Source of the DNA: DATKHR01 sp035939575 | GTDB taxonomy: Bacteria > Acidobacteriota > Vicinamibacteria > Vicinamibacterales > CAVVIG01 | Reading direction: 5' to 3' | Assembly: GCA_035939575.1 (NCBI GenBank) | Contig: DASZFS010000079.1 | Coordinates: forward strand, 1-24,178 | Length of the DNA: 24,178 nucleotides | Part shown: piece by piece, positions 1 to 7,925 of the stretch | How positions within the stretch are numbered: the first letter of the stretch is position 1 | How the letters are laid out: each line of letters starts with the position of its first letter | Notes under the pieces: generated by a model | Databases searched by the model: none | Told to the model about the DNA's origin: nothing | The model's input: only the letters and a program-made list of their open reading frames with translations | Program-made: the position numbers and the translations under genes

Positions 1-230
1 GACAACGCAACAACGTCAGACCGGACTCCGTCGCGGGACAACGAACAGTACGCCTCAACATTGTCTCGCGCATATGCGTCGTATCCGTGCCGACCGATGT
101 ACTCGCCGATGTCTCCAACCCGGCCGGCAAAATACTGATCGAGGTCAAGGAAGGGTACGTCGAGGCGCTCTGCCAGAAGAGGACCGATCGTGCTCTTGCC
201 GGATCCGCCGGGACCGATCAACCGAATCAT
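1..230 (-). CDS. Shikimate-kinase-like P-loop kinase (3' end cut by window edge)
   Basis: About 76 N-terminal residues are visible on the minus strand, starting at an ATG at 230. The sequence opens with a beta strand and a Walker A loop (GPGGSGKST, residues 6-14). It is followed by a strand ending in DLDQY (about 32-36), then a G-R-x-G-x-I-x-E-Y-I-x-x-x-G segment and an R-x-N-x-E stretch. This order matches shikimate kinases, where the Walker A binds ATP and the DxD acids bind Mg/shikimate; the closely related gluconate-kinase/AAA_33 kinases are alternatives. The Shine-Dalgarno is weak. The frame stays open upstream to a TAA at 495-497, with a GTG at 350, so a longer N-terminus cannot be excluded. 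If it is shikimate kinase, it would phosphorylate shikimate in the cytoplasmic chorismate pathway. Confidence 0.7.
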   Translation of the reverse strand, partial: MIRLIGPGGSGKSTIGPLLAERLDVPFLDLDQYFAGRVGDIGEYIGRHGYDAYARDNVEAYCSLSRDGVRSDVVAL

Positions 231-321
231 TGCATTGAGAAGAATAGCCTGAGAACCCGGGATGCCTGCGAGCCGCCAAGCGGTCGGGAACGCTTCGGCG
301 TGACGGACGGCTCGGCGGTGT

Positions 322-362
322 CCACCATTTGGCCTAGATGGTGGGCGCACCTGGTGGTGCGC
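322..362. repeat. Two back-to-back hairpins
   Basis: Two perfect 7-bp inverted repeats lie directly next to each other. CCACCAT at 322-328 pairs with ATGGTGG at 338-344 (9-nt loop). GCGCACC at 345-351 pairs with GGTGCGC at 356-362 (4-nt loop). There is no T-tract on either side, so a classic intrinsic terminator is unlikely. A structured leader of the downstream minus-strand kinase-like gene or a REP-like remnant is possible. Confidence 0.5.
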
Positions 363-457
363 ACTTCGCGTTCGTACTGTATGACGGGGACGTACTACAC
401 CGAGGGAGTCGGATTCTACGGTACGTACTCTCGAGGCAAGTACTTGTACTTTCTTTG

Positions 458-492
458 ACCGCGCCACCGCTCGCTGCGCTCGCTGGCGCGGT
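458..492. repeat. Inverted repeat with 9-bp arms
   Basis: ACCGCGCCA at 458-466 is perfectly complementary to TGGCGCGGT at 484-492. The 17-nt loop is itself rich in short GCTCGC/GCGCTC repeats. The stem is strongly GC-rich with no adjacent T-run. It could be a REP-like element or a transcript-stabilising hairpin. Confidence 0.55.
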
Positions 493-814
493 ACTTACAG
501 ACCACCAGCGCGGATTCGTGGCCATCACCCTTCTCGTGAACCACGACGCGAAGCATCTCCGTCCGCTCGGGCCTCAAAATCGCGACCCGAGCAGAGAACG
601 CCGTTCGTTGTGCGGGTCAAGACGACGAGGGCGCGTTTCCGAGGAAGCCCACGAGAGGCTGTCGAAGGTTAGTCTCTCACCACCACGGAACCGCATATCG
701 TCCTGAGTCATAATGCTTTACGTCGGTGATCTGTAGAGCAGTTCAGGCGGCCGCGGTTGCGCACCAGTTGCGAAACTCGTCCCAGACGGCCCGCCAACTC
801 AGTCACACAGCAGC

Positions 815-2422
815 TCAGTTCCGGCGGTTCTGGCTGCCCGTCGTCGTCGGGGCGGTCGGAATATTTACTCGAAGCTGCGTGAGAGGAAGTTTGTTGACTT
901 CGTCGATGATCTTCGCGAACGCGCGCGCCGACTGCTCAAGGCCGTAGGCGGGGACCGCGTTCAGCGTATCCAGGTCCGTGTGATAGACCGTGTGATCGAT
1001 GATGTGGAAGCTCGGGGCTTCCGTGGACATCGGTCCCAGCTCGCCGCCTGGCCGCGGCTCTGGCCGCGAGTACAGCGCGATGCCGTAGTCATGGAACGCC
1101 TTGGTCACGATGGCTTTGAGCTGATCGCTCCCGCCGACGAACCAGCGCCGCGCGCTGACCGTGTTGGAGGCGACGAAGGAGCCGCCGATGACAAACGTCG
1201 CCGTCTGCGCGGTGTGCTCGCAGTTCACGAGCACGGCCGTCTTGGCCAGCATGTCCTTCATATTGGCGGCGACCCAGCGGATCCCGCCGTCGTTGCCCGA
1301 GGGGGAGTGATGGGCCGACGTCGTGAAGAACGTCATCGTGCGGTGGCGATTCTTCTTCGGGATGCCGGCGTAGTACTCGGCGAGCGCGACGTTGGTCGCC
1401 ACGCCGGACGCGTTGTCCATGGCGCCTTCGAAGAACGAGTCGGTGTGCGCCATGACTGCAACTTGTTCGTCCGTCATCCCGGGCAGCACGCCAAAGACTT
1501 CGGCGCTCTTCAAGCCGGTTCTCATGTCGATCTGCAGCCGTGTGGTGATTCGCGGCGCGTAGCCCTTCTCGATCATGTCGCGGATCGCCGCGCCATCCTG
1601 GTTGCCGACGACGAACACCGGGATCTTCGCGGGCGCCATCGTCGCACCGCCGGCCGGCTCGTTCGTCACGTTTCCGGGAATGCCGAGGATTTCGAACACC
1701 GCCGCGGCGCCCAGGCGATCGGCGCGCGCGACCGCGCCGAAGGTGGTCGCCGTGTTCTCGCGTCCACCCGGATCTGGAAAGCCATACACAATCACTGCCT
1801 TGCCGCGGACATCGCGTCCGAGGAAGTCGGCCTCCATCCCGGTGCCGACCCAGACCGGTTCCCAGCTCACCGGCTTCCCGTCGGGTGTGCCGACGGAGGC
1901 ATAGAGCGGAAACGCCGTCTTGATCGGGACTGTGGTGCCGTTGCCCGACACCGAGACTTCCCACGACGTTGGGAACCACTGCGGTGGCAGCGTGAACTCG
2001 TGCTTGCGCACTTGCTCGAGGCCCAGCCGCCTGTACTGAGCGATCACCCAGTCGGTCGTCATCTGGTCGTACGGCGTGCCGGCGATGCGGCCCCAGTACT
2101 GATTGCCGTCATCGCGGCTCTTCCGCGAGATCGCGGTGATCTGATTAATGTATTCCTTGATCTTGAAACCGTCGATCTTGGCGTACGGGAGATCGGTGAA
2201 GGGCCAGCGCAGGAACTGATCGTCGGGCAGCCAGAGCGTCGGCTCGTACGCGCCGCGCCCGCCGCCGCCAGCGGCCTGGGCCTGACCCTGGCCTGCACCG
2301 CCACCGCGGCCGCCTGCCTGCGCGGCCGGCGCCTGGTCCTGGGCTTGTCCCTGCCTGAATGCCGCGCCGACAATCGCAGCTGTCAGCGTCGCGGTGAGCG
2401 CGATCTGTGAACGTCGAGTCAC
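815..2422 (-). CDS. Exported M28-family metallopeptidase-like protein
   Basis: 535 residues. The GTG at 2422 is chosen because AAGGAG sits about 7 bases upstream and a signal peptide follows at once (V-T-R-R, hydrophobic stretch to about residue 28). A Gly/Ala/Gln-rich linker (about 30-57) precedes the mature enzyme. Residues ~190-290 resemble the PA insert of M28 proteins. The core carries AHTDS (H326, D328) and GAMDNASGVA (D336), the first zinc-site motifs of M28 aminopeptidases, and a late YHTDLDT (H481). Where the family normally has the catalytic/metal Glu-Glu, this protein reads TSAHHSPSG (H371, H372). Where a metal Asp is usual, it reads NCEH (E402). It is therefore probably a periplasmic or secreted peptidase with an altered metal site, or a non-peptidase relative. 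Confidence 0.85.
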   Translation of the reverse strand: MTRRSQIALTATLTAAIVGAAFRQGQAQDQAPAAQAGGRGGGAGQGQAQAAGGGGRGAYEPTLWLPDDQFLRWPFTDLPYAKIDGFKIKEYINQITAISRKSRDDGNQYWGRIAGTPYDQMTTDWVIAQYRRLGLEQVRKHEFTLPPQWFPTSWEVSVSGNGTTVPIKTAFPLYASVGTPDGKPVSWEPVWVGTGMEADFLGRDVRGKAVIVYGFPDPGGRENTATTFGAVARADRLGAAAVFEILGIPGNVTNEPAGGATMAPAKIPVFVVGNQDGAAIRDMIEKGYAPRITTRLQIDMRTGLKSAEVFGVLPGMTDEQVAVMAHTDSFFEGAMDNASGVATNVALAEYYAGIPKKNRHRTMTFFTTSAHHSPSGNDGGIRWVAANMKDMLAKTAVLVNCEHTAQTATFVIGGSFVASNTVSARRWFVGGSDQLKAIVTKAFHDYGIALYSRPEPRPGGELGPMSTEAPSFHIIDHTVYHTDLDTLNAVPAYGLEQSARAFAKIIDEVNKLPLTQLRVNIPTAPTTTGSQNRRN

Positions 2423-2440
2423 GGCGGAACTCCTTGTCGT

Positions 2441-2465
2441 GCGGGGCCGGCCGAAGCGGCCCCGC
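2441..2465. promoter_or_regulatory. GC-rich 5'-UTR hairpin before the M28 gene
   Basis: GCGGGGCCG at 2441-2449 pairs perfectly with CGGCCCCGC at 2457-2465 around a 7-nt loop. On the minus strand it ends about 5 bases upstream of the AAGGAG ribosome site of the peptidase gene. It could stabilise the mRNA or influence ribosome access. There is no U-tract, so it is not a clear attenuator. Confidence 0.55.
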
Positions 2466-2605
2466 CAATTGCGGCGCTCAATAGGAGTCGCAGATCGTTG
2501 GTGTTCTGCGGCGGTGAGTTGCGTCTCGAACACCACTGTACCCGGAAACGGTCCCGGGTTTCGGAATCGCCCGACTCAGTTCTCGGCCGGCGCGTTGCCG
2601 ACAAC

Positions 2606-2635
2606 TTGTTCCGGTTCTGGGCGATCGGCTAGTAT
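2606..2635 (+). promoter_or_regulatory. Sigma-70-like promoter for the 2643 hydrolase
   Basis: TTGTTC (2606-2611) and TAGTAT (2630-2635) are separated by 18 bases. Transcription would start near 2642-2643, which is the proposed GTG start codon. No Shine-Dalgarno precedes that GTG, so the arrangement suggests a leaderless message. Confidence 0.45.
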
Positions 2636-2642
2636 CGCGCAC

Positions 2643-4682
2643 GTGGCAACACGCTTCCAGATCGTCCTGGCCGCGATCGTCCTCAGCCTCGCCGTCGTGT
2701 CCGGAGCCGATGCGAAGGTTACAAAGATCCAGATCACGACGAAAGAATCGCCGACCTTTGGCGGCCATTCGTTCCCTGGCGTCGGTCAGTACGAAAAGAT
2801 CGCCGGGAAGGCATTCGGAGAGCTCGATCCGAACGATCCAAAGAACGCCGCGATCGTCGATCTGAAGCTGGCGCGGAATCCCAGCGGACGGATCGAATAC
2901 TCGTTCGACTTCTACATCCTCAAGCCGATCGACCTGAAGAGAGGCGCTCACAAGGTGATGTACGAAGCCCCGAACCGAGGCAATAAAGGGTTTGGCAGTT
3001 TGAATCGCGGCGCGGGAGGCAACAATCCCGGCTCGGTCGTCGATTCCGAAGAGCTGGCGAACACCTTCCTGCTGCAGCGCGGTTACAGCTTGGTATGGAG
3101 CGGGTGGGATGCCTCCGCCATCGCGGCTCCGTTCGCGACGACCATCACCCTTCCCGTGGCAAAGAACCCGGACGGGTCGGCGATCACCGGCCCCGCGTAT
3201 GAGTACATTGTCGGCGCCGGCGCGTCGTACGTGCTGCACTACCCGGCAGCGACGACCAATCGCAGCAAGGCGACACTGACGCACCGCGTGCGCCTCGACG
3301 ATGTGCCCCAGGTCATCAACGCCACGGGCTGGACGTTCAACCCCGCGGGTACTGAGATTTCGCTGCTGCCGGCGGGGACGGCGTTCAGACCGGATGACAT
3401 CTACGAGCTCGCATACGTGGCGAAGGATCCGACGGTGAATGGCATCGGCTTCGCGGCCGTGCGCGACTTCAACGCGTTCCTGCAATACGAGGAAGCGGAT
3501 GACGCCGGCGCCGCCAATCCTCTCGCCGGCGATGTGACGCGGGTCTATAGCTACGCGGTGTCGCAACCCGCGCGCATGCTGAACGACTTTCGCAATCTCG
3601 GCTTCAATCAGGCGGAAAACGGAAAGATCGTCTTCGACGGGATGCTCCAATGGATCGGGGCCGGCGCTGGTATCAACATGAACTATCGCTTCTCGCAGCC
3701 CGGGCGCACCCAGCGCAATCGGCAGGATCAGCTGTACGTCGAAAGTGTCTTTCCGTTCGCCAACCAGCGGCTCGCGGATCCGATCACCGGGAAGACGGCG
3801 GGGCGCTACGACGCGTGTACGAGAAGTCACACCTGTCCACACGCGATGGAGGTCTATTCGTCGAACGAATACTGGGTAAAGGGCGCGTCCCTGCTGCACA
3901 CAGACCCAACAGGGCAAAGGGATCTGCCGGACCACCCGATGGCCAGGCTCTATCTCCTCTCCAGCCTCCAGCACGGGGGCTTCGACCGAGGCTGTCAGCA
4001 ACCGGGCAACCCGCTCGATTCCACGCCGGTACTGCGGGCGTTGTGGGACGCGCTGGATCGATGGTCGACGGCAGGGGTCGCGCCGCCTCCCAGCATGGTG
4101 CCCCGGCTGGCCAACGGCACGCTGGTCCCGCCGACGGCCGTTGGGTTTCCGAACATCCCGGGCGCCACATATACGGGCCTGAAAACGACACGGTATCTGT
4201 TGAACTACGGTGCGGATTTCTACAAGACGGGAATCATGACGATCAATCCGCCTGTCATCACTCCGCCGATGTTCGACAACCCGAAGAACGGCCGAATCTA
4301 TCCGAGCTACGTGCCGAAAACAGATATCGACGGCAACGACAGCCCTGGCGTTCGCCTGCCGGACGTGACCGTGCCGCTGGCCACGTACACGGGATGGGGG
4401 TTGCGCGCCGGCATGCACGCCAGCGACGGTTGCGAGGGCGTCGGTCAGAAGATCGCGTTCCCAAAGACGAAGGCCGATCGGCTCGCGTCGGGCGATCCGA
4501 GGCTGTCGATCGAGGAGCGGTATCCTTCGCTGGCCGTGTATATATCGAAAGTGAAGGCCGCCATCGAAGACCTGGTCGCACGGCGCCTCATGCTCCGAGA
4601 GGACGCGCCATTGGCGCTCGATCGACTCGTGAACGAGGCACGGCGGATGGGTGTGAGCCCGACCGAGACGACGCCCAACTAA
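2643..4682 (+). CDS. Exported alpha/beta hydrolase domain protein (paralogue 1)
   Basis: 679 residues from a GTG at 2643. The start is chosen because a signal peptide follows immediately (hydrophobic core, A-D-A near residue 24) and the frame upstream looks non-coding. The whole length aligns by eye with the convergent neighbour at 4695-6548. Shared landmarks are N-R-G-N-K-G, L-V-W-x-G-W, AVRD, SQ-x-x-R, FPFAN, EYW, LLHT, the LATYTGW strand, DPR-S-I-x-E-R-Y and a C-terminal LxxED segment. This matches the family annotated as alpha/beta hydrolase domain-containing protein (PF20091-type). In this copy the nucleophile-elbow region reads AVSQPAR (Ser307) instead of GASQSGR. A cysteine pair (A-C-T-R-S-H-T-C) is present only here. 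It probably acts in the periplasm; the substrate is unknown. Its stop lies 12 bases from that of its paralogue. Confidence 0.8.
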   Translation: MATRFQIVLAAIVLSLAVVSGADAKVTKIQITTKESPTFGGHSFPGVGQYEKIAGKAFGELDPNDPKNAAIVDLKLARNPSGRIEYSFDFYILKPIDLKRGAHKVMYEAPNRGNKGFGSLNRGAGGNNPGSVVDSEELANTFLLQRGYSLVWSGWDASAIAAPFATTITLPVAKNPDGSAITGPAYEYIVGAGASYVLHYPAATTNRSKATLTHRVRLDDVPQVINATGWTFNPAGTEISLLPAGTAFRPDDIYELAYVAKDPTVNGIGFAAVRDFNAFLQYEEADDAGAANPLAGDVTRVYSYAVSQPARMLNDFRNLGFNQAENGKIVFDGMLQWIGAGAGINMNYRFSQPGRTQRNRQDQLYVESVFPFANQRLADPITGKTAGRYDACTRSHTCPHAMEVYSSNEYWVKGASLLHTDPTGQRDLPDHPMARLYLLSSLQHGGFDRGCQQPGNPLDSTPVLRALWDALDRWSTAGVAPPPSMVPRLANGTLVPPTAVGFPNIPGATYTGLKTTRYLLNYGADFYKTGIMTINPPVITPPMFDNPKNGRIYPSYVPKTDIDGNDSPGVRLPDVTVPLATYTGWGLRAGMHASDGCEGVGQKIAFPKTKADRLASGDPRLSIEERYPSLAVYISKVKAAIEDLVARRLMLREDAPLALDRLVNEARRMGVSPTETTPN

Positions 4683-4694
4683 TCGGTTGTACCT

Positions 4695-6548
4695 TCAGTC
4701 TGCTCTGAGCCAGTCCGCTTCAGCTCTTCGAAGGATTGACGGAACGTCTTCTGCCAGAAGGTAGCGGTCCTTCACAAGCTGTTCTGAGGCCTTGTGTATG
4801 CGATCGAGGTACGCCTCTCGTGACGCGTATCGCTCCCCGATGGACCGGCGTGGATCCTTCGCCGATTGCCGATCGGCGTCCGTACTCGGCAGCCGGATCA
4901 TCGAGCCCATGAGCGCGACGAGCTCCGTGGTCCCGCCGATTGACGGGCCGCGGAAGTTCCATCCCGTATAGGTGGCCAGCGGCACCGCGACCGCCGGCAC
5001 ACGGATGCCTGAGCGCTCGTTGCCGTCCTCGTCCACTTGTGGCACGAGCAGAGGGAGCGGCGTTCCGTCCTGTCGTCCGGGGTGAATCATCTTCGGCGAC
5101 GCAACTCCAGGAATCGCGGGAAACGCGGTCCGCTCGAGGGGGACGAGCGTTCCGTCTGCGAGTCGTGGAATCCGCGCGGCTGGCGGCGCGACGCTTTTTT
5201 GCACCCACTCGTCCAGCGCGACGAGCAGCGCTCGCATGACCGGCCCAACGTCCAACGGATTCTGGGGCTGCTGTTGTCCGGTCGTCGGCAAGGGCGAGCT
5301 GGTGTGCGGGGCGCCGGTCAGGAAGTACACGCGAGTGTTCTCGGGCAGCGCGAGGTCGTCTTTCCCGTCGGGGGTGGTATGGAGCAGGGCGGCGGACCGG
5401 CCGCCGCCCCAGTATTCGGTGGCCGTGTTCGTGAAGAACATCTTCGGCTGGTTCCGCCGCGCGCGATCGTTGTCGAGGAGTCCGTCAATCCGACCGCTAA
5501 TGGGATCGCGCGTGCGCGTATTGGCAAACGGAAAGCTGCTGTTGGTGAACATGGACAAGCCTGTCGGCGACGCCCCGCGCTCATTCAAGCCAAGCCGCGC
5601 GGCGCCGGCTATGTGTGCCCATACGGCGTCAAACACCCTCGCGCCATGTTCGTCCGTGTTGCAGCCGTAATACAGGAACTCCCGGAGAAACCGTCCGCTC
5701 TGTGACGCGCCGAACGCATAGGCCGACCGGGCGGCAGGCATCACCTCGCTCGAGGTCCGTACCCACGCGCCCACATCGCGAACGGCAAGAAGGCCGACGC
5801 CGGCGATCGGAGGATCGGCGACGCGATACGCGAGCTGGTACGTGCGGCCCGGCTCGAAGCCGCCCGCAAGCGTGATGGTATTGCCTCGGAGCTGCCATTT
5901 GTCTGCGGCGATCGTCTCCGGCGCCCCAAAGGGGCCATTGCGAACGGTCAGCGCGCTATCCGGACCCTTCGGATCGGCGGGCGTGTAGCCGGCGAGATCG
6001 CTCACGGTCTGCTCAGGATTTCGGCTGCCCGGGGTCAGATCGCCACGGACGATGGTCGAAATGCCTTTCGCGAGCGGGGCCTCGATCCTCATCGCTCCGG
6101 CTTCCCTGCGAACGTCGAACTCCCAGCCGACCCAGACGAGCGTGAACCCCTGACGCGTCAGATACCCGTCGCCGAGATCGCCGCGGCTCTTCGGATCACC
6201 GCCGGCGGATGCCCCGTTGAACAGCCGCAGGACGCCTTTGTTGCCGCGATTGAGCACGTCCAGCAGCGCGACGCCGTTCGACCGCGCCGCGTCCTTCGGC
6301 CGCAGCACGTACACGTCAGCTGAGAACTCGACTCGCCCATCAGCGTTCCTCGGCGCCTTGTCCAGATCGGCGATCACTTGGTTGTGGGGGTCCTTGGGAT
6401 CGACGCGGAAATGGACGATACCGACGATGCGCTCGTATCCGGAACCGTCAATCTCGGTGCGTTGGGTGATCTCGACGCGCGTGACCTCCGCGTGAGCGGC
6501 ACGTGCCACCGCCGCGATGACGAGCAGAACGCAGACGGTTCGGATCAT
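4695..6548 (-). CDS. Exported alpha/beta hydrolase domain protein (paralogue 2)
   Basis: 617 residues. The ATG at 6548 is preceded by a strong AGGAGGT 5 bases upstream. A signal peptide covers residues 1-20, ending A-A-H-A. The protein carries the same landmarks as the gene at 2643, but keeps GASQSGRFLREF around residues 280-291, the likely serine nucleophile region. It also has a downstream GAPHTSS, a candidate catalytic His segment. Family membership indicates a serine hydrolase/esterase-like fold; the substrate cannot be read from sequence. It is probably co-transcribed with the small exported protein ending at 6617, 68 bases upstream. The two paralogues are convergent, suggesting an old duplication with inversion. 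Confidence 0.8.
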   Translation of the reverse strand: MIRTVCVLLVIAAVARAAHAEVTRVEITQRTEIDGSGYERIVGIVHFRVDPKDPHNQVIADLDKAPRNADGRVEFSADVYVLRPKDAARSNGVALLDVLNRGNKGVLRLFNGASAGGDPKSRGDLGDGYLTRQGFTLVWVGWEFDVRREAGAMRIEAPLAKGISTIVRGDLTPGSRNPEQTVSDLAGYTPADPKGPDSALTVRNGPFGAPETIAADKWQLRGNTITLAGGFEPGRTYQLAYRVADPPIAGVGLLAVRDVGAWVRTSSEVMPAARSAYAFGASQSGRFLREFLYYGCNTDEHGARVFDAVWAHIAGAARLGLNERGASPTGLSMFTNSSFPFANTRTRDPISGRIDGLLDNDRARRNQPKMFFTNTATEYWGGGRSAALLHTTPDGKDDLALPENTRVYFLTGAPHTSSPLPTTGQQQPQNPLDVGPVMRALLVALDEWVQKSVAPPAARIPRLADGTLVPLERTAFPAIPGVASPKMIHPGRQDGTPLPLLVPQVDEDGNERSGIRVPAVAVPLATYTGWNFRGPSIGGTTELVALMGSMIRLPSTDADRQSAKDPRRSIGERYASREAYLDRIHKASEQLVKDRYLLAEDVPSILRRAEADWLRAD

Positions 6549-6616
6549 ATGCCACCTCCTGGCGATGCGAGCGGGCAGGGGAACTGGAGCGAATTCGCCC
6601 GCGGAGTGTCTCCAGC

Positions 6617-7168
6617 CTACCGGCCGGGCATCATGATGTGGGCAGCGCTCGTGCCAGCGTCCATCAACCAGGCGCCGCCAGCTTGGGCGTTATCAGACAA
6701 GCCGAGCGTCGACGTCGTCGCCCCGGGGACGGCGATGGTTGCGTGGAGCAGTGCGCTGTCCTTGTCCTTGCCGTCCATGCGGTACCACAAGGAGCCGTAC
6801 TCCGGTTTCACGCGCGTCCCGTCTCTCTCGGCCGCGGCGATCCGGGCGTTCTCTTCTGCCGTGTTCTTGGTTTCGAAACGAATCTTGCGGTTCTGCGCCT
6901 CCCTGGGCAGATTCGCCAGGCTGGTGCACTGCGCCGAGAACGGCGCCCTGTCGCGTTCGTCGGACCGGTCGTAGCAGGCGAGCTTGTTCGTGCCCTTCCT
7001 GACGACATCGTAGGTGTAGTCCGGCTTCCACTTGATGATCGTCGCCTGGCCGGGCACCTTGTTCAACGACATACCGACTGCCTGCTCGACCGCTTCGGCC
7101 GGCGACTGGGCACGAGCGGATGCGGCGATCGATAGAATGCCAACCAGGGTGAACAGAAGCGATTTCAT
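6617..7168 (-). CDS. Small exported protein of unknown function
   Basis: 183 residues. The ATG at 7168 follows an AAAGG about 7 bases upstream. Residues 1-20 form a clear signal peptide (MKSLLFTLVGILSIAASARA). The mature part has two cysteines (LACYD and AQCTS), which could form a periplasmic disulfide, and many charged residues. I recognise no catalytic motif or family. It is 68 bases upstream of the hydrolase at 6548 on the same strand, so it is likely the first gene of a two-gene transcript and may be functionally linked to that enzyme. Confidence 0.75.
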   Translation of the reverse strand: MKSLLFTLVGILSIAASARAQSPAEAVEQAVGMSLNKVPGQATIIKWKPDYTYDVVRKGTNKLACYDRSDERDRAPFSAQCTSLANLPREAQNRKIRFETKNTAEENARIAAAERDGTRVKPEYGSLWYRMDGKDKDSALLHATIAVPGATTSTLGLSDNAQAGGAWLMDAGTSAAHIMMPGR

Positions 7169-7423
7169 CGCGAACCTTTCCGGGTGAGCGGATCACCCAC
7201 GCGTGGCGCCAGGCTCGCACACGGCCGTGCGCCTTCCTTGTTTGCACCCTCAGCGCCGTCAGCATATGTGATCCTCGCGTCGATCTGACCAGAAAGCGTC
7301 ACCCTGCTCCGCGAATAGCTGGAGGGCGCCGGTTTCGAACCCGACGATATCCCGGTGCGCTGTGTGACCGCCAGGCCAAGCACGTTCTGGTAAGACAATC
7401 GCGCCACCTCACGCCACTGATTT

Positions 7424-7446
7424 CAGGGGTCAGAAAGAATCCCCTG
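7424..7446. repeat. Short inverted repeat (REP-like)
   Basis: CAGGGG at 7424-7429 is complementary to CCCCTG at 7441-7446, with an 11-nt A-rich loop. It sits just before the TTGACA of the next operon. It may be a degenerate REP-type palindrome or the end of a neighbouring transcript. Only one copy was noticed in the window. Confidence 0.35.
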
Positions 7447-7457
7447 CCGAAACCGTG

Positions 7458-7488
7458 TTGACAGATATTCAGCAATATGGCTGAATAT
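7458..7488 (+). promoter_or_regulatory. Promoter with overlapping ArsR-type operator
   Basis: A consensus -35 box TTGACA (7458-7463) is followed after 1 base by a perfect palindrome. ATATTCAGC (7465-7473) pairs with GCTGAATAT (7480-7488) around a 6-nt centre. The repeat fills the spacer and -10 region, the classic position for a repressor operator. Its TTCA...TGAA symmetry resembles operators of ArsR/SmtB regulators, and such a regulator is encoded in the operon at 7926. No strong -10 hexamer is evident; GAATAT within the right arm is the best candidate. Confidence 0.65.
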
Positions 7489-7546
7489 GGCCTGGTCGAG
7501 ATCACTCGTTAGCAGGACTAACGCTGGAGAAAGAAAGGCATCGTTC

Positions 7547-7903
7547 ATGATGTTCGGTGCGCATGTAATCCTGTACAGCAAGGATGCGGCGGCTGATCGT
7601 GCCTTCTGCCGGGACGTCCTCGGATTTGCCTCTGTGGACGCTGGCCACGGATGGCTGATCTTCGCGCTGCCTCCGGCAGAGCTGGCCGTTCACCCCGCCG
7701 AAGAGCTCGAGCGGCACGAACTCTTTTTCATGTGCGACGACTTGAAATCTGAGATCGTCGCACTCGAAGAGAAGGGTGTCCGCGTAACGGCCGTGCAAGA
7801 AGCCAGATGGGGTTCGATCGCGAAGATCCATCTTCCCGGCGGAGGCGAAGTCGGCCTCTACCAGCCGAGGCATCCAACAGCATTGGCCCTCACCTCACAT
7901 TGA
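7547..7903 (+). CDS. VOC (glyoxalase/bleomycin-resistance fold) protein, first copy
   Basis: 118 residues. The ATG at 7547 has AAAGG 8 bases upstream; a second ATG follows directly. A single VOC-type module is visible: GAHVILYSKD at the first beta strand, then a helix with F-C-R-D-V-L-G-F, the central HELFFMCDDL and a final HLPGGGEVGLYQP. Proteins of this fold bind a metal or small molecule, as in glyoxalase I, dioxygenases or antibiotic-binding proteins. The conserved His at the start and Glu near the end could be metal ligands. It is the first gene behind the operator palindrome and lies 22 bases from the ArsR gene. The substrate is unknown. Confidence 0.8.
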   Translation: MMFGAHVILYSKDAAADRAFCRDVLGFASVDAGHGWLIFALPPAELAVHPAEELERHELFFMCDDLKSEIVALEEKGVRVTAVQEARWGSIAKIHLPGGGEVGLYQPRHPTALALTSH

Positions 7904-7925
7904 CCCACTCAGCCGACTACTGTTG

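Larger units (their letters stand above)
231..814. other. Gene-poor stretch with hairpins
   Basis: About 580 bases with no reading frame I can relate to a protein family. Short open frames exist on both strands, but they have no convincing Shine-Dalgarno or domain signature. The notable content is three inverted repeats (322-344, 345-362, 458-492). Both flanking genes are on the minus strand, so the region should contain the promoter of the kinase-like gene and the 3' end of the peptidase transcript. I could not assign either with confidence. Confidence 0.5.
7169..7546. other. Intergenic region between divergent transcripts
   Basis: 378 bases between the small exported protein (-) and the VOC operon (+). 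The right part holds a short inverted repeat (7424-7446) and the promoter/operator of the VOC operon (7458-7488). The left ~230 bases contain an open minus-strand frame without a recognised domain. I saw no tRNA or mobile element. Confidence 0.5.

Noticed and set aside
87..458. 123-codon plus-strand open frame near the left edge
   Set aside because: Largely antisense to the shikimate-kinase-like gene; no ribosome site or domain.
980..2410. 476-codon plus-strand open frame
   Set aside because: It is antisense to the M28 gene, has no family signature and is Arg/Asp/His-rich as expected from GC-rich reverse reading.
2478..4418. 646-codon minus-strand open frame
   Set aside because: Lies opposite the first hydrolase; Arg/Val-rich with no domains. 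A shadow frame of a GC-rich gene.
7165..7407. Minus-strand frame with V-T-Q-R-T resembling a permease fragment
   Set aside because: The similarity covers only a few residues and nothing else in the frame fits a family.
7310..7410. Possible tRNA suggested by a TTCGAA loop on the minus strand
   Set aside because: The T-stem has mismatches and no anticodon arm or acceptor pairing could be built.
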